A stretch of 11,931 nt of DNA, from NCBI GenBank assembly GCA_009602725.1, contig WELB01000019.1, forward strand, positions 806,194-818,124, given 5' to 3'. This document shows, piece after piece, positions 1-9,232 of the stretch (its first letter is position 1; every line of letters starts with the position of its first letter). The position numbers and the translations under genes are program-made. The notes under the pieces were generated by a model that did no database searches, was not told the origin of the DNA, and worked only from the letters and a program-made list of their open reading frames with translations. Origin of the DNA: Spirogloea muscicola. Taxonomy: Eukaryota; Streptophyta; Zygnematophyceae; Spirogloeales; Spirogloeaceae.

Positions 1-16
1 TTTTTTTTTTTTTTTT

Positions 17-208
17 GGTGAGCCGGCTGCCGAGACGGCTCGCTCGGCAGGCCAGCCCACCAGCCGCCGCCGCCGCCGCCGCCGCCGCCGTCGCCGCCGC
101 CGCCTCACTCGGCGGTGTCGGCCCTGCAGAGGCCGGAGGCCGCCAGGCACAGCCCCCGCTTCCGCCGCAGGCTCTCAGGCCGCTACCCCTCGGCGCTGCC
201 TCACACAG
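17..208 (+). other. Possible upstream coding exon or 5' leader of the methyltransferase gene, GCC-repeat rich
   Basis: This stretch is open in the same frame as the membrane-anchor exon and encodes an Arg/Pro/Ala-rich segment with an alanine run. A CAG|GTCACA donor after base 208 leaves phase 2, which matches a CTCAG acceptor ending at 403 and would give a 195-bp intron. It contains no ATG; the first ATG in the window is at 386, in another frame. If it is coding, the start codon is left of the window. It could equally be a 5' UTR. The 16-base T run at the very left edge may be an intron tract or a contig end. Confidence 0.3.
62..106 (+). repeat. (GCC)n trinucleotide microsatellite
   Basis: This is a nearly pure GCC/CCG triplet run with one interruption (gtc near 90-92). 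If translated in the methyltransferase frame it makes a polyalanine tract. CpG-rich triplet runs like this are common at plant 5' ends. Confidence 0.85.
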
Positions 209-403
209 GTCACACCCTGTCCCGAGCTCGTCGAGCCAGGCCCGGGTTCAAGCCCAGGCCCGAGGCTTGCCTGCCGTCAGCCGCCGTTTGGGCTGTCACC
301 TTTCCTCTCAGCTGGCCGCTTGAGCACACGCTGCCAAGAGCTGGTGGACCCAGTGTGCCTGCTTCACCTGACCCCCCCCTGCTTGATGCTGCCCAGCTCT
401 CAG

Positions 404-2651
404 CACTTTGGACCTGATCCTGCTCGCCACCGTCCTGCTGCTGCTGTCCGAGCTCCAGAAGAAAGGCCCCCCCCGCTGCCAGCTGCATGAGCAGGACGAA
501 GAGTCCTACAGGTCAGCACATACTTCCAGCAGTCCACCGAGACACAGTGCGCAATTGGGGGCCAGTAGTCCTTGATGTGGGTGTTAATTTTCTGCAAAAA
601 TCTGCAACAGGATTCCACGCCCTGAGCTTGGATGTCGCACACAGGCAAGGGATGGATCACGGTGCAGCATCTGGAACTTGGGTATCTGAGACTGACCAGC
701 ACAGTAGTCAAGTGTATTGCATTGCCATGGTTTCTCAGAGGCCCACCTTACTGGAGAGTTCAGGTTGCGAAGACTAGGCCATACAGTAATTTCTCATATC
801 TGGCTGCAGAAATGCTCTGCTCCACTGCCAGAATCAGCAAGCAGTCAAGAAGAAGCGCGCAAGGTAGGCACTTCTGGGGGCCAATGATCATTGCATGCCA
901 TCTTAGAGTGCTGCGAGTATTTTGTGCAACCAGAAGCTGTATGCACTCTACTTGTCAGCTGCCTGTCGGCATGACTTGGAGCAGCTTGATTACTATGGCA
1001 TCCTTTCCTGCAGGGGACAGACATGGGCTGCCTGGGATACGTGCTCAGCTAGGTATCACGTCTAACTTTACCTTACCAATTTGGTGTTGATGCACTGCTA
1101 GGCAGGAGTAGGTCGCAACATGTAGGTCGCAACACGACAGACTGATGATGACCCTCTTAAACACTTGCATCCTGTCTGTCCAGTGTTGCAGACCTAGATG
1201 CCTACTACTCATATGAAGCGGGGGGCACTTGCCCCCATGATCGAAAGCAGGTCCAGAAGCTTATGTAAGCTGGAGATTCCATATCCGCTTGATTCGCCAT
1301 TGAACCTCCTCACCATCTGGCAAATTTATGTGCGTGCCTTGTTATGTCTTTGTTGCTCCTCTACGAGCGTCTCTTCACTTGCTGAGCAAGCAACCAACAT
1401 AATGGCTGCTGAGCAAGACATTGCTTGACGAAATCTGGCTGTGGAGGTTGGTGACTCCAGCTTCAAGAAGGACTGCTTTGAGCTTCAAAAGCGGCGATGT
1501 TTGGCGCGTGTGCCTGAGGCTTATGTGGAGCCCTTGCCTCTGCCAGAATCACTGTGGACTCTTCCTGACGACAAGAACGTTCACTGGGCTGATTATGACT
1601 GCGATGGCTTCCAATGCCTGGTAGACCGGAAGAGAGGCGATTGTCTCTCCTGTTTCAATCTCACACAGGTCAAGGCACCTCATGACTACATTGGTCGTTC
1701 AGCTCAACGCAGATTAGGCCTGAAATGGTCTTGTTTTGGACAGTGTTGATCTTGCAGAAATTTTGGAAAGCAGCTCTCTGCCTGACTTGTGCCGTTTGAG
1801 CAGGAGTTTCTGATGCGATGCGTCAGTGGTCCTATTGTGATACGTTGTGTCAAGCAGGAGCACAAAGACAGGTGGGAGGGCGGTTTTGTAAATGAGCAGT
1901 TCACAATGGAGCAGGTGCTGAAGCATAAACCTCATGGCATCAGGATAGGGCTTGATGTAGGAGGCGGGACTGGCACATTTGCAGCCAATATGCGTGAGCG
2001 CGGCATTACAATTGTGACGACGGGGATGAATTCAGGTATGCACATTGTCTGTAGGATAGTGCTCACACTTTGTTGAGGCAGTGACTGCCGATTTTCTGCC
2101 TTTCTTTTCTACTCATTGAGCTGGACTCATCAGCCAGCGCGCCTCCTGGAGGAGCGCTTTTTGTGCTGTGCTTGCATCAACATTCCAGCCACTGTCGGCA
2201 TGAGCTTTAGCTGTCCAGTGCAGCTCCCACATGGCTAGAAGTTTGGCTTGGGGCCTATCTGAATGGTGTCACCTGATTGATGTCAGGTGCTCCCTTCTTG
2301 GAGACAATAGCACTGAGGGGGCTTCCTGCCCTTCACCTGCCTCACAAGCAGCGACTGCCCTTCTTTGATGGCACCCTGGATCTGATTCACCAGATGCACA
2401 GTGTGCATGAACTACCCCACCCTGAACTCAAGCTTCTCCTGCTAGATTGGGACCGTGTTCTTCGACCTGGGGGTCTCCTGTGGATAGACAACTATTACAA
2501 GTCAAAGCAAGAAATGTCATCATGCTTGGCAGTCTTTGAGATGCTCAGCTATGTGAAGCTAGAGTGGAGGGTGTTTGACAAGACGTCAGCAACATTTGCT
2601 GCTGAGGAGCAATACTTCTCGGCTGTCCTTGAAAAACCACATAAACAATAA
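404..2651 (+). CDS. Plant membrane-anchored SAM-dependent methyltransferase-like protein (5' end incomplete)
   Basis: Likely a Golgi/endomembrane protein of the plant family annotated as SAM-dependent methyltransferase superfamily (like Arabidopsis At1g29790); its substrate is unknown. Exons I can join in frame: 404-511, 810-863, 1184-1264, 1461-1668, 1858-2035 and 2287-2651 (stop TAA 2649-2651). The introns are GT-AG with phases 2, 2, 2, 0 and 1. The first exon encodes a hydrophobic anchor (LDLILLATVLLLL). Exon 3 has YYSYEAGGTCPHD, and exon 4 is Cys-rich with RRC, YVEPLPLPESLWT and CFNLTQ. Exon 5 holds the SAM-binding glycine motif GLDVGGGTGTFAANM and TIVTTGMN. Exon 6 holds QRLPFFDGTLDLIH, DWDRVLRPGGLLWID and the C-terminal YFSAVLEKP. 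About 330 residues are visible. No in-frame ATG exists in the first exon, so the start lies further left. The family match is strong from exon 3 onward. The first two exons rest on phase and frame only. Confidence 0.85.
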
Positions 2652-3016
2652 TCAAAACTCCTGACTGCTCAGGGCTGGCAAATGCAGGTTGCATATGGCC
2701 TTCAAATAGCGTGTTGAAGCAATATTGAACGTATGCAAGGTAGATACATCTAGGTTGCTGAATGGAGAGTGGCATGGCCGTAGCTATTGCAGATTATAGG
2801 TCAGCAATAGATGCACCATTCGTTAGAATACTGAGCAATACAAGCACTCAAAATTATAAATCCGACACAATGACCAACTCGGCACAGTAGTAAAATATAC
2901 TTGGCAGCACTTTGTTGTTGCTGTACCCAGTATGCCAACAGTCTCGAGCTGGTCGAATAGCCTTGTGGTTGCTACAACATCCAAATTCCACCACATATGC
3001 ATGGTCATCTGTGTTT
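2652..3016. other. Convergent intergenic spacer / overlapping 3' UTRs
   Basis: This 365-bp interval lies between the methyltransferase stop and the PPD4 stop, with the two genes facing each other. It is AT-richer than the flanking exons. It should hold both 3' UTRs and poly(A) sites, but no single clear signal stands out. I see no open frame with recognisable homology, no tRNA and no repeat. Confidence 0.6.
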
Positions 3017-5198
3017 TCAACCAACCCGGAAAGATGTTGCAATGTCTCGCAGATCAGGGGCATGCTTCTTCCACTGCCGGCCTGTATGAGCATAGCACAC
3101 AGGCAACATCATGATGAGCAGATATCTTTTCATGCATGATCACGCACAGTTTGCCACTGACTGGCTGCTATTGTTGTGATGGATCTGTGAAATACATGAG
3201 CAGTTTGGAATGTAAATGCATAACGCTACCAAGGATCATCAGCTAGCTCTTTCACAAAGGCCAGAAGGATTGGCTTGTGAGATTACGCTAGTGGTGAGAC
3301 AGTGATCTTGATACTTGAAGCGAAAGGCAGTGATAAATCGGAGCCAAAACTTACCGTTAGCAGTAACAGTCATGATGTAAAGCCGATTGCCAGCAGCAGT
3401 GGCAGACACCAAGGCATGCGGTGTCTCAAGCTCGTATTGGTAATACTTCCGGCCATTGACTTCTCTCACCTCCATATCCTTCACCTTGCCCTCCACATTG
3501 CTACCAACCAACTCGGGCCCAAATGCATTGATGACCTTGTCTGGAGTGCCAATGTCCTCAATCTTAGCATTGTTCCCAAGCCCTGCCAGAAGAAAGCCCA
3601 CATTCTTTCAGGCAGCTGTAAGTGTGGCAGCAGCACTGTACAAGTGCAAGCCACTCCGTGACTTGCCCAACCTCGACTAAGGCATCAAAAATTCTGAAAG
3701 AGTCAGATGTAGGAGGAGACTTCTTGATCCTGAGAGGTGGATTCAGCTCTTAAGCATGTCGGATAGTTGGCATGCAATCACGGCAAAACCTAACCTTTAG
3801 CAAGCTTGCTACAGCTTCTACGCAGGGTTGGTTTGAAAGTGTTGAGTGGAGAATTCAAGTGCTCTGGTTGGCAGCCTGCACTAGGATATGGAGTAGCTCA
3901 AATGGTATTGCTTCTCACTGTCAGAGAATCGCAGTACAGGAGCTACTGTGATACTCAGATTTCCTTCCTTCGCATTCTGGAAACGTAAGTCAATCTCAGT
4001 GCCTCCTAGGTCTGCAATAGAAACAGGGACCTGCACAGAAAGAAAAGCCTTGATCAAAGGACCAACCTGCATTGGGTGCCCCCAGTTTCGTCCGTTCATG
4101 CAATTGACAGCTTGTGGGGCTTTCTCCGTGAAGGGTAGCTACATACCTCATCCCATTCTTCCGGAACCTGGAAACTGTAGGGTATCATCTCACTCCAGCC
4201 TACGCCATGCCCTCCAGATTTTCCCTCCGGTCTCTTGTATGTGCGTATACCTGCATCAGACACTAAGTGCATGATTGCACTGCTTCTATATCTGCATCAA
4301 GTGATGACAATTGCTCGAAGACTGGTACTTCATCTCTGTTGCAGAACATAGCAGCTGCCATAGCAGCCTGCATACACCGCTTGCCTTCCTGCACGCAACA
4401 GGGCATCTGACCTCCTATTGATGCAGCTGAAGGTAAAAGCAGCGCAGATTGGCTAGCAGATACCCACAGGGCTTGGACAGTGCCCTCGACTGAGCAGCAT
4501 GAGTCAGTGCTGCAGCTACTTGAAGCAGACTACTAAGTTACTTCTGGCTCAACGGTGTTAGTGAAGACAGGTGGGTAAGCTCCTAACCTACTAGTTTGGA
4601 AACCTCTAGCATGAATGGCAGCTATCCATGGCTCCAACGCCTCATGTAAGGAGAAGGTGGAGTCTGCGAGGGATGAGGATGCTGGCTGCTCACCGTTGTT
4701 ATCTGGCTCAGAGAGGCCTGGGAGCCTGCCAGCTGTCATGCCCTGAGTCGCCTGCGCAGGCTCCTGCCTGGCAATCAGCGGCACTGCGGCCCCAGCCAAG
4801 GCAGCACTCAAAGCGGCTCGCCTCGAGAGGATTGCGGGAGTCGTCGTGAAGTCAGACGACTTGACCGCGCCTTCCCCATGCTCGCGTCGCCGGGGAGACG
4901 AGGGTGCATCCACGCCCTGGCAGCTGCACTCCAGCGTATAGACTGTGAGACTGAGAAGGCCCACTCGCTCGATGGTGCCTCAAGAGCTTTCGAGCGGACC
5001 AGCACAAGCACAGCCACGATGCACGACACTCGCTATTGAGGATCTGAGATCCAAAAGCCAGCAGTCTTAGTGCCGCGGCAACCTGACGATCTGGCCGGCG
5101 AACGTCGGGCGCAGGCACGGCGGCGCGAGCCGGGGCCGGAGGACCGGCGTCACCGGCTGCGGCGACGCGGCCGGAAGCGCGGCGGCCTGCGACAGCAT
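3017..5198 (-). CDS. PPD4: PsbP domain-containing protein 4, thylakoid lumen (PPD4 / 29.8 kDa lumenal protein)
   Basis: This is a lumenal PsbP-family protein linked to photosynthetic complexes; its exact role is unsettled. Minus-strand exons: 5198-5083, 4950-4694, 4250-4147, 4030-3919, 3582-3355 and 3081-3017. The introns are all GT-AG with matching phases 2, 1, 0, 1 and 1, giving 293 residues from ATG (5198-5196) to TGA (3019-3017). Residues 1 to about 80 are a Ser/Ala/Pro/Arg-rich chloroplast transit region. A twin-arginine lumen signal follows (SRR at 81-83, Ala/Leu-rich core, AQA ending at 106). The mature protein begins near 107 and shows MTAGRLPGLSEPD, KSGGHGVGWSE, VPVSIADLGGTEIDLRF, VINAFGPELVG, SATAAGNRLY and a final QWKKHAPDLRDIATSFRVG. 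Each segment matches PPD4 as I remember it rather than PsbP itself. The gene is divergent from the acyltransferase and looks intact. Confidence 0.93.
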
Positions 5199-5365
5199 TA
5201 TGGCGGAGCTCGCGCTCTCGGCACCGGGGGTGGCGGGCAGGCGGCGCGGGCGCGGGCGCGGCGGGGGCGGACAGGCGGGGAAGCTCGACAGCGGACTTCA
5301 GTGCCACTGGGCACAGAGTCAGTAACTACCGGCCGTCTCCGGTTGCCTCCTTCCAGCCCGATGCT
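5199..5365. promoter_or_regulatory. CpG-rich putative promoter/5' UTR of PPD4
   Basis: Just upstream of the PPD4 ATG the sequence is dominated by GCG/GGC words (about 5210-5290) and is rich in CpG. No TATA box is evident at a sensible distance. The interval most likely holds the PPD4 5' UTR and core promoter. This is inferred from position and composition only. Confidence 0.4.
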
Positions 5366-5447
5366 AATTGACAAGAGAAGTGGCTCTCCCAATGCTCTCC
5401 CAATGGGGCAAGGGCTGTGAGAAGCCAGCCCGAAGAGAATTGACAAG
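5354..5447. repeat. Dispersed hairpin-repeat copy, partial tandem (about 1.3 units)
   Basis: The copy contains GTGGCTCTCCCAAT, then GGGGCAAGGGCTG, then GCCAGCCC and GAATTGACAAG. The tail of a second unit precedes it: 5354-5375 resembles 5425-5447, both running from CCAGCCCGA to AATTGACAAG, with a period of about 72 bp. The same order of words recurs at 10649-10710 in this orientation and reversed at 11206-11262 and 11704-11748. The GGGCTG...GCCAGCCC part can fold back on itself. This links the PPD4/acyltransferase promoter region to the repeat-rich right end of the window. Confidence 0.8.
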
Positions 5448-5484
5448 CGCTGGAACACACAAGCAGTACCGGGATACTCACTTA

Positions 5485-5627
5485 GGGCCAATTTACACTA
5501 GACCGGTCGGTCACTCATTGGCCTCGCCGTGGCCTCAAATTGGCAAAGTCTTGACTACAAGCGTCCATACAAAATGCGCGACACGTACCCTACAGCCGTA
5601 ACCGACCGGTCGAGTGGAAATTGGCCC
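5485..5627. mobile_element. Tourist/PIF-Harbinger-like MITE, 143 bp
   Basis: The element has terminal inverted repeats of about 30 bp. The left end begins GGGCCAATTTACACTAGACC and the reverse complement of the right end begins GGGCCAATTTCCACTCGACC; both continue with GGTCGGT. Only two mismatches occur in the first 27 bases. It is flanked by TTA on both sides (5482-5484 and 5628-5630), the 3-bp target duplication typical of PIF/Harbinger elements. At 143 bp with no coding capacity it is non-autonomous. It sits between two divergent genes, where it could supply or disrupt promoter sequence. An autonomous partner is not in this window. Confidence 0.9.
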
Positions 5628-5630
5628 TTA

Positions 5631-6042
5631 CTATCCTCGCAGGAGTCATGGACAGTGGGGTTTTGTGCAGTTTGCGCCTTCCGGCCCTTTTGTGCTGGCG
5701 CTCTCACGGCCATTACATCACATTACAGTGGAAGAGGTGTATTCGTATTCGCTTGACTTCGATTCGATCGCCAGGCGGCAGGCGGGCGCACCCCCCAGCC
5801 GACGAGGCCGCCCCCGGGCGCCATCGACGTGTCAGCCCGACGGCCGCCGCGCCGACGCCGGCCTGCGACGGAACGGCGGCGCGATCCGCGACGCCNCATC
5901 GCCACCGCCGCAGCCCGCAGCCCGCCGCCGCCTCGGCTCCCTGCGCGCGCGCCGGCTAGCCTGCACCGGGCCTTGGCTCCCAGGCGTCGCGGCGACCGTC
6001 AAATCGCGCCAGCGGAGGAAGGCGAGCCTTGGTATAGGCCGC
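5631..6042 (+). promoter_or_regulatory. Putative promoter / 5' UTR of the acyltransferase gene
   Basis: The stretch runs from the right end of the MITE to the acyltransferase ATG. The first 130 bases are of ordinary composition. Bases 5780-5990 are strongly GC-rich and include the undetermined base at 5896. No convincing TATA box is visible. The acyltransferase frame stays open through most of it but has no in-frame ATG before 6043, so it is treated as untranslated. Open frames in such GC-rich DNA are expected by chance. Confidence 0.4.
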
Positions 6043-9000
6043 ATGGAGGTCTACATGCCGGCGGCGGCCGGCAGCAGGCTGCCCCTCGTGGCCGCCTACC
6101 ACGACCACAAGCCGAGCGGGCCGGACAGCGTCTCGCAAGCGGGCGAGTGCCAGACCCCCGCGAGGGAAGCTCTGGACGCGTCTCTCCGGGGCTCAGGTTT
6201 CAGCTCGGAGCGGCGGCCGGCCAGAACACTGTGGCCTGTGTCAGCGACGCAGTTTCAGTGGAGGAGGGGACGAAGTAAGGCCCGTTGCCGCCTGGGAGAC
6301 GCTGTCGTCGACAACCGCGACTGGGATGGCCGCAACCAAGCTGGCCAGGACACTGCTCTGGCGCAACTATCAGGCGAGCCGGAGCAGCCAACATTGGGAG
6401 CTTTGAATGGTCTAAGGTGAGGTGACGGCCTTTCATCTCCTGCGCATAACACGATGACCTCAATCCAGAATCTGAGAGGCAGAGATTGTCATTGCTCCAT
6501 TGTTTGGCAGGTCAAGAGCAAGCGCGACATCACCAGCTGTGCCGCCTGCAACAGCTCACAATGTGGAGGCTTCAGAGGATTCGCAGCGTCAGCCTTCGGG
6601 CAACGCTTCAGATGTGGAGCTCAGTCACAACTTGGGAACGCAAGCCAATGGCACTTACCGACCAGGTCAAGAGGTGAAGCTGCTGGCGGTGGAGTCAGCA
6701 GGGCTGGCGGACGACCAAGGAAGGCCTCTGACCCAGAATGGCCGACTGCCTGACGGAAAGGAGCAGCGGAAGCGGCGGAGGAGTAAGCAGATAGGCCGAG
6801 GGAAGGACGAGGGGGGCGTAGTCAGAGTGGATGGCCACAGAATTGGCCAGCGAGGCATACTTCAGAAGCTCTTCTGGACCTTTGGTCGCTGGTTGTACCT
6901 CTTCTGGTTTGCGCAGGTGAGATCACCCGAGCGTGAGCCTAGTCCAGCAATCCCTCTTTGCTGCAGACTTTCTGTATGCAAGCTGTTAAGCTCAATGTAG
7001 CAGGCTAGCATGCTTCTGGACAATCCTCCACGCTGATCAGGACCGGAGAGCGACATGTCAGACGTTGTTATCTTAGCAACTCAGTCGTGGTATATGTATG
7101 GCAGGATACCACTGGACTCTGTAACCTGCCAATTGACCGTGGATTCTTCCTACTTGCATCCAACCACTCCGTAAGTTGATATTTGAGTCCCTTGTGGTCT
7201 TCTGTCGCTGATCACACTGCGCATTATTATGCTCAAATGTCAGAGTCATGGGCCTCGCCTGCTGCATTTCTATCAGTGAATGCACGTTCATGAGGAGGTT
7301 CTTGCAGCCTTTTACAACTTTCATGTACATTGTTTGATAGAAGGACAAGCCAAGCCACAAACTAGAGAGCTGTCTATTGCACACGCTGTTAAGCTGATGT
7401 CCCATGTTGACCTGCTCTTATGCAGCCTCGCTCCTCTTCTTCAGGATTCCTGATTACATGTGACATTATCTCTCTTTGCAGAGTCATCTTGACTGCGGCG
7501 CCATCTTCATAGGTGCCTGGGCAGGTGGTATAGATAAAGTATACGCTCTAGGAGCTCAGGACTACTTCTTCAGGCATCCTCTCAAGGTAAGAAGAATCAG
7601 GAACTTTCCAGGGGTCAAAGAGACAAGGGCAACCCTTCTCAAGTAGCTACCTCCTCAAGTACAGAGCTGTCAAGCGGGGTACAATATTCTCTGCATTGTG
7701 GCATGAGTCCCGGTAGTACAGCAAGGAATCACATGGCATTGTAAGTAGTACCGATCGGTGATTTCTGGATGCTCTCAATGTCAAGGAACTAATATTCAGG
7801 TATTGGTTCTTCATAGGCCTGGTTTGTTACAACATTTATGAATGTCATACCATTCAATCGACGTGGATTTTCTCAGCGAGAGGTGCGTAGCATGTCCTGT
7901 CGCCATCCACTATGTGATCTTAATCATGGCTTTTGTCTTGGTACCTACCAAGTAGTCCTTTCGTCCCTTGCTCGAGCTCCAACCTGTCCACGCCTTGTCC
8001 AAGTTAGTTCCAACCATCACCTACTTCATAAGACCGTGTCTGATGAAATTCTGCTGTACAGGTAGAGATTCTGCAGCGAATCCAAGATGCAAGCAGTGCC
8101 GAGTCCCCTGCAGCAGTAGTCATGTTTCCTGAAGGGACTCGATCAAAAGATGGTAGCTTACATCAGTTCAAGACTGGAGTCAGCTTCCTCGCGGAGACAC
8201 TAAACATGCCCATTGTTCCGGTCTGTGTCACTGTGAGTTGATCACACAACGACAAACCTAAGGGAGGATAGTTGAATTGCTGTTACGTGCTGAGGCTGTT
8301 GGAATGGAATACGAGACTGTGAAGATGGATCCTGCCTTTGTCATTCAGCCATATCCTGCCCTCTAGTTGCCGGCAAGACGCTTGCTCACAGGTCAAGTTT
8401 TTGAGTGCCCAGGGTACCCTAGGAGCACTGCCAAAAGGACGCCTCGTGCCCTTCCGCCACAAGGTGGAAGTCGAGTTTGGTGCGCCCCTTTGGATGTCCC
8501 GATCCTTGAAGGAGAAACCAGAAGACAGTGTGCGTGCTGTATCAGGAGCAAAGCCTCTGGTAGGCAGGCACCATCAATCTGGAAGAGATTTTGAGCCTGA
8601 GCTGCAGGCGAGATTGACTGACTTAGAGAGTCAGCATTTGAGGTTCAGCACAAAGGTCACCCTGAAGGGTGGTGCGTCAGATAAAGCAATTGCGGACGAG
8701 CGGGGACGTCGTAGGGCTCTTCAGGCTAAATTTGCAAAGGACCTGCAGGCCTCTGTGAGAAGAATGTTGATTGCAAAGCAGGCAAGAGTTAGCTGTAGCA
8801 AGCACCTTGGCATGGAGAGCCGCTTGTGGAGCTTTGCAAAGTGGTTCCGCATTTTGACGGCCATAATCACTGTCACTGCCCTTGGCATCCTGCAGGTATT
8901 GTTCGGGCCCGCCACATGCATGTCTATCAGCAACTATCTCTGCATTTCATCAATGTCTGCTTCAGGATTTGATAATGCGGGCTACGACATGTTGCCGGAA

Positions 9001-9232
9001 AAGTGAGAATCCAACCACATTGAATACCCACTGCTGACAGCAATGTGTGGCCCAACTGCAGACCGTGCACCCTGGATCTACAACCAGCAGGTTGGCCAGC
9101 TTGACACAGGGCACCATCCAAAGGGGAGGTGCTGCGCATGTCATGCTGGTGTCGACCGTCGTTGCAATGGCCTCTTCATGGCTGCTGCAGTTGCTCGCCC
9201 CGTACTTCGTCCTGACATCACCAGCAAGTTAG
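6043..9232 (+). CDS. PlsC/LPLAT-family glycerolipid acyltransferase with C-terminal membrane segments
   Basis: Predicted to transfer an acyl chain to a lysophospholipid or glycerophosphate at a membrane. Exons: 6043-6416, 6511-6916, 7105-7170, 7482-7586, 7817-7882, 8062-8232, 8413-8895 and 9041-9232 (stop TAG 9230-9232). All introns are GT-AG; the first is phase 2 and the other six are phase 0. The product is about 620 residues. The catalytic motif NHSSHLD (HX4D, H281-D286) is split across exons 3 and 4. IPFNRRGF, FPEGTRSKDG (near 361-370), PIVPVCVTGT and VEFGAPL follow. The first 230 residues are polar and low-complexity, with a basic patch (KEQRKRRRSKQ). Near residues 537-556 and 590-612 are hydrophobic segments suggesting C-terminal anchors. 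The last exon may instead start at 9062. It resembles bacterial-type PlsC domains more than plant LPAT2-5. The first exon and its ATG are the least certain part. Confidence 0.85.

Noticed and set aside
238-262. GGGTTCAAGCCC resembling a tRNA T-arm
   Set aside because: The stem does not pair properly and no acceptor, D or anticodon arm can be found around it.
1198-1428. Open frame upstream of and in frame with methyltransferase exon 4, interrupted by TGA at 1426-1428
   Set aside because: It looked like a broken exon, but exon 3 in another frame (1184-1264) splices at a GTAAGC donor to 1461 and restores the family sequence without a stop. The TGA is therefore intronic.
3239-3354. Read-through of PPD4 exon 5 as the C-terminus
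   Set aside because: The frame stays open past 3355 and gives a superficially similar ITAFRFKYQ. However, a GTAAGT donor at 3354 joins in phase to 3081-3017, which encodes the true conserved C-terminus ending SFRVG.
5200-5325. Small plus-strand ATG frame overlapping the PPD4 start
   Set aside because: It is about 40 codons and Gly/Arg-rich from CpG sequence, antisense to the PPD4 start region, with no recognisable homology.
5614-6042. Upstream in-frame extension of the acyltransferase first exon
   Set aside because: The frame is open but contains no ATG before 6043. It crosses the MITE end and a GC-rich stretch where open frames are expected by chance.
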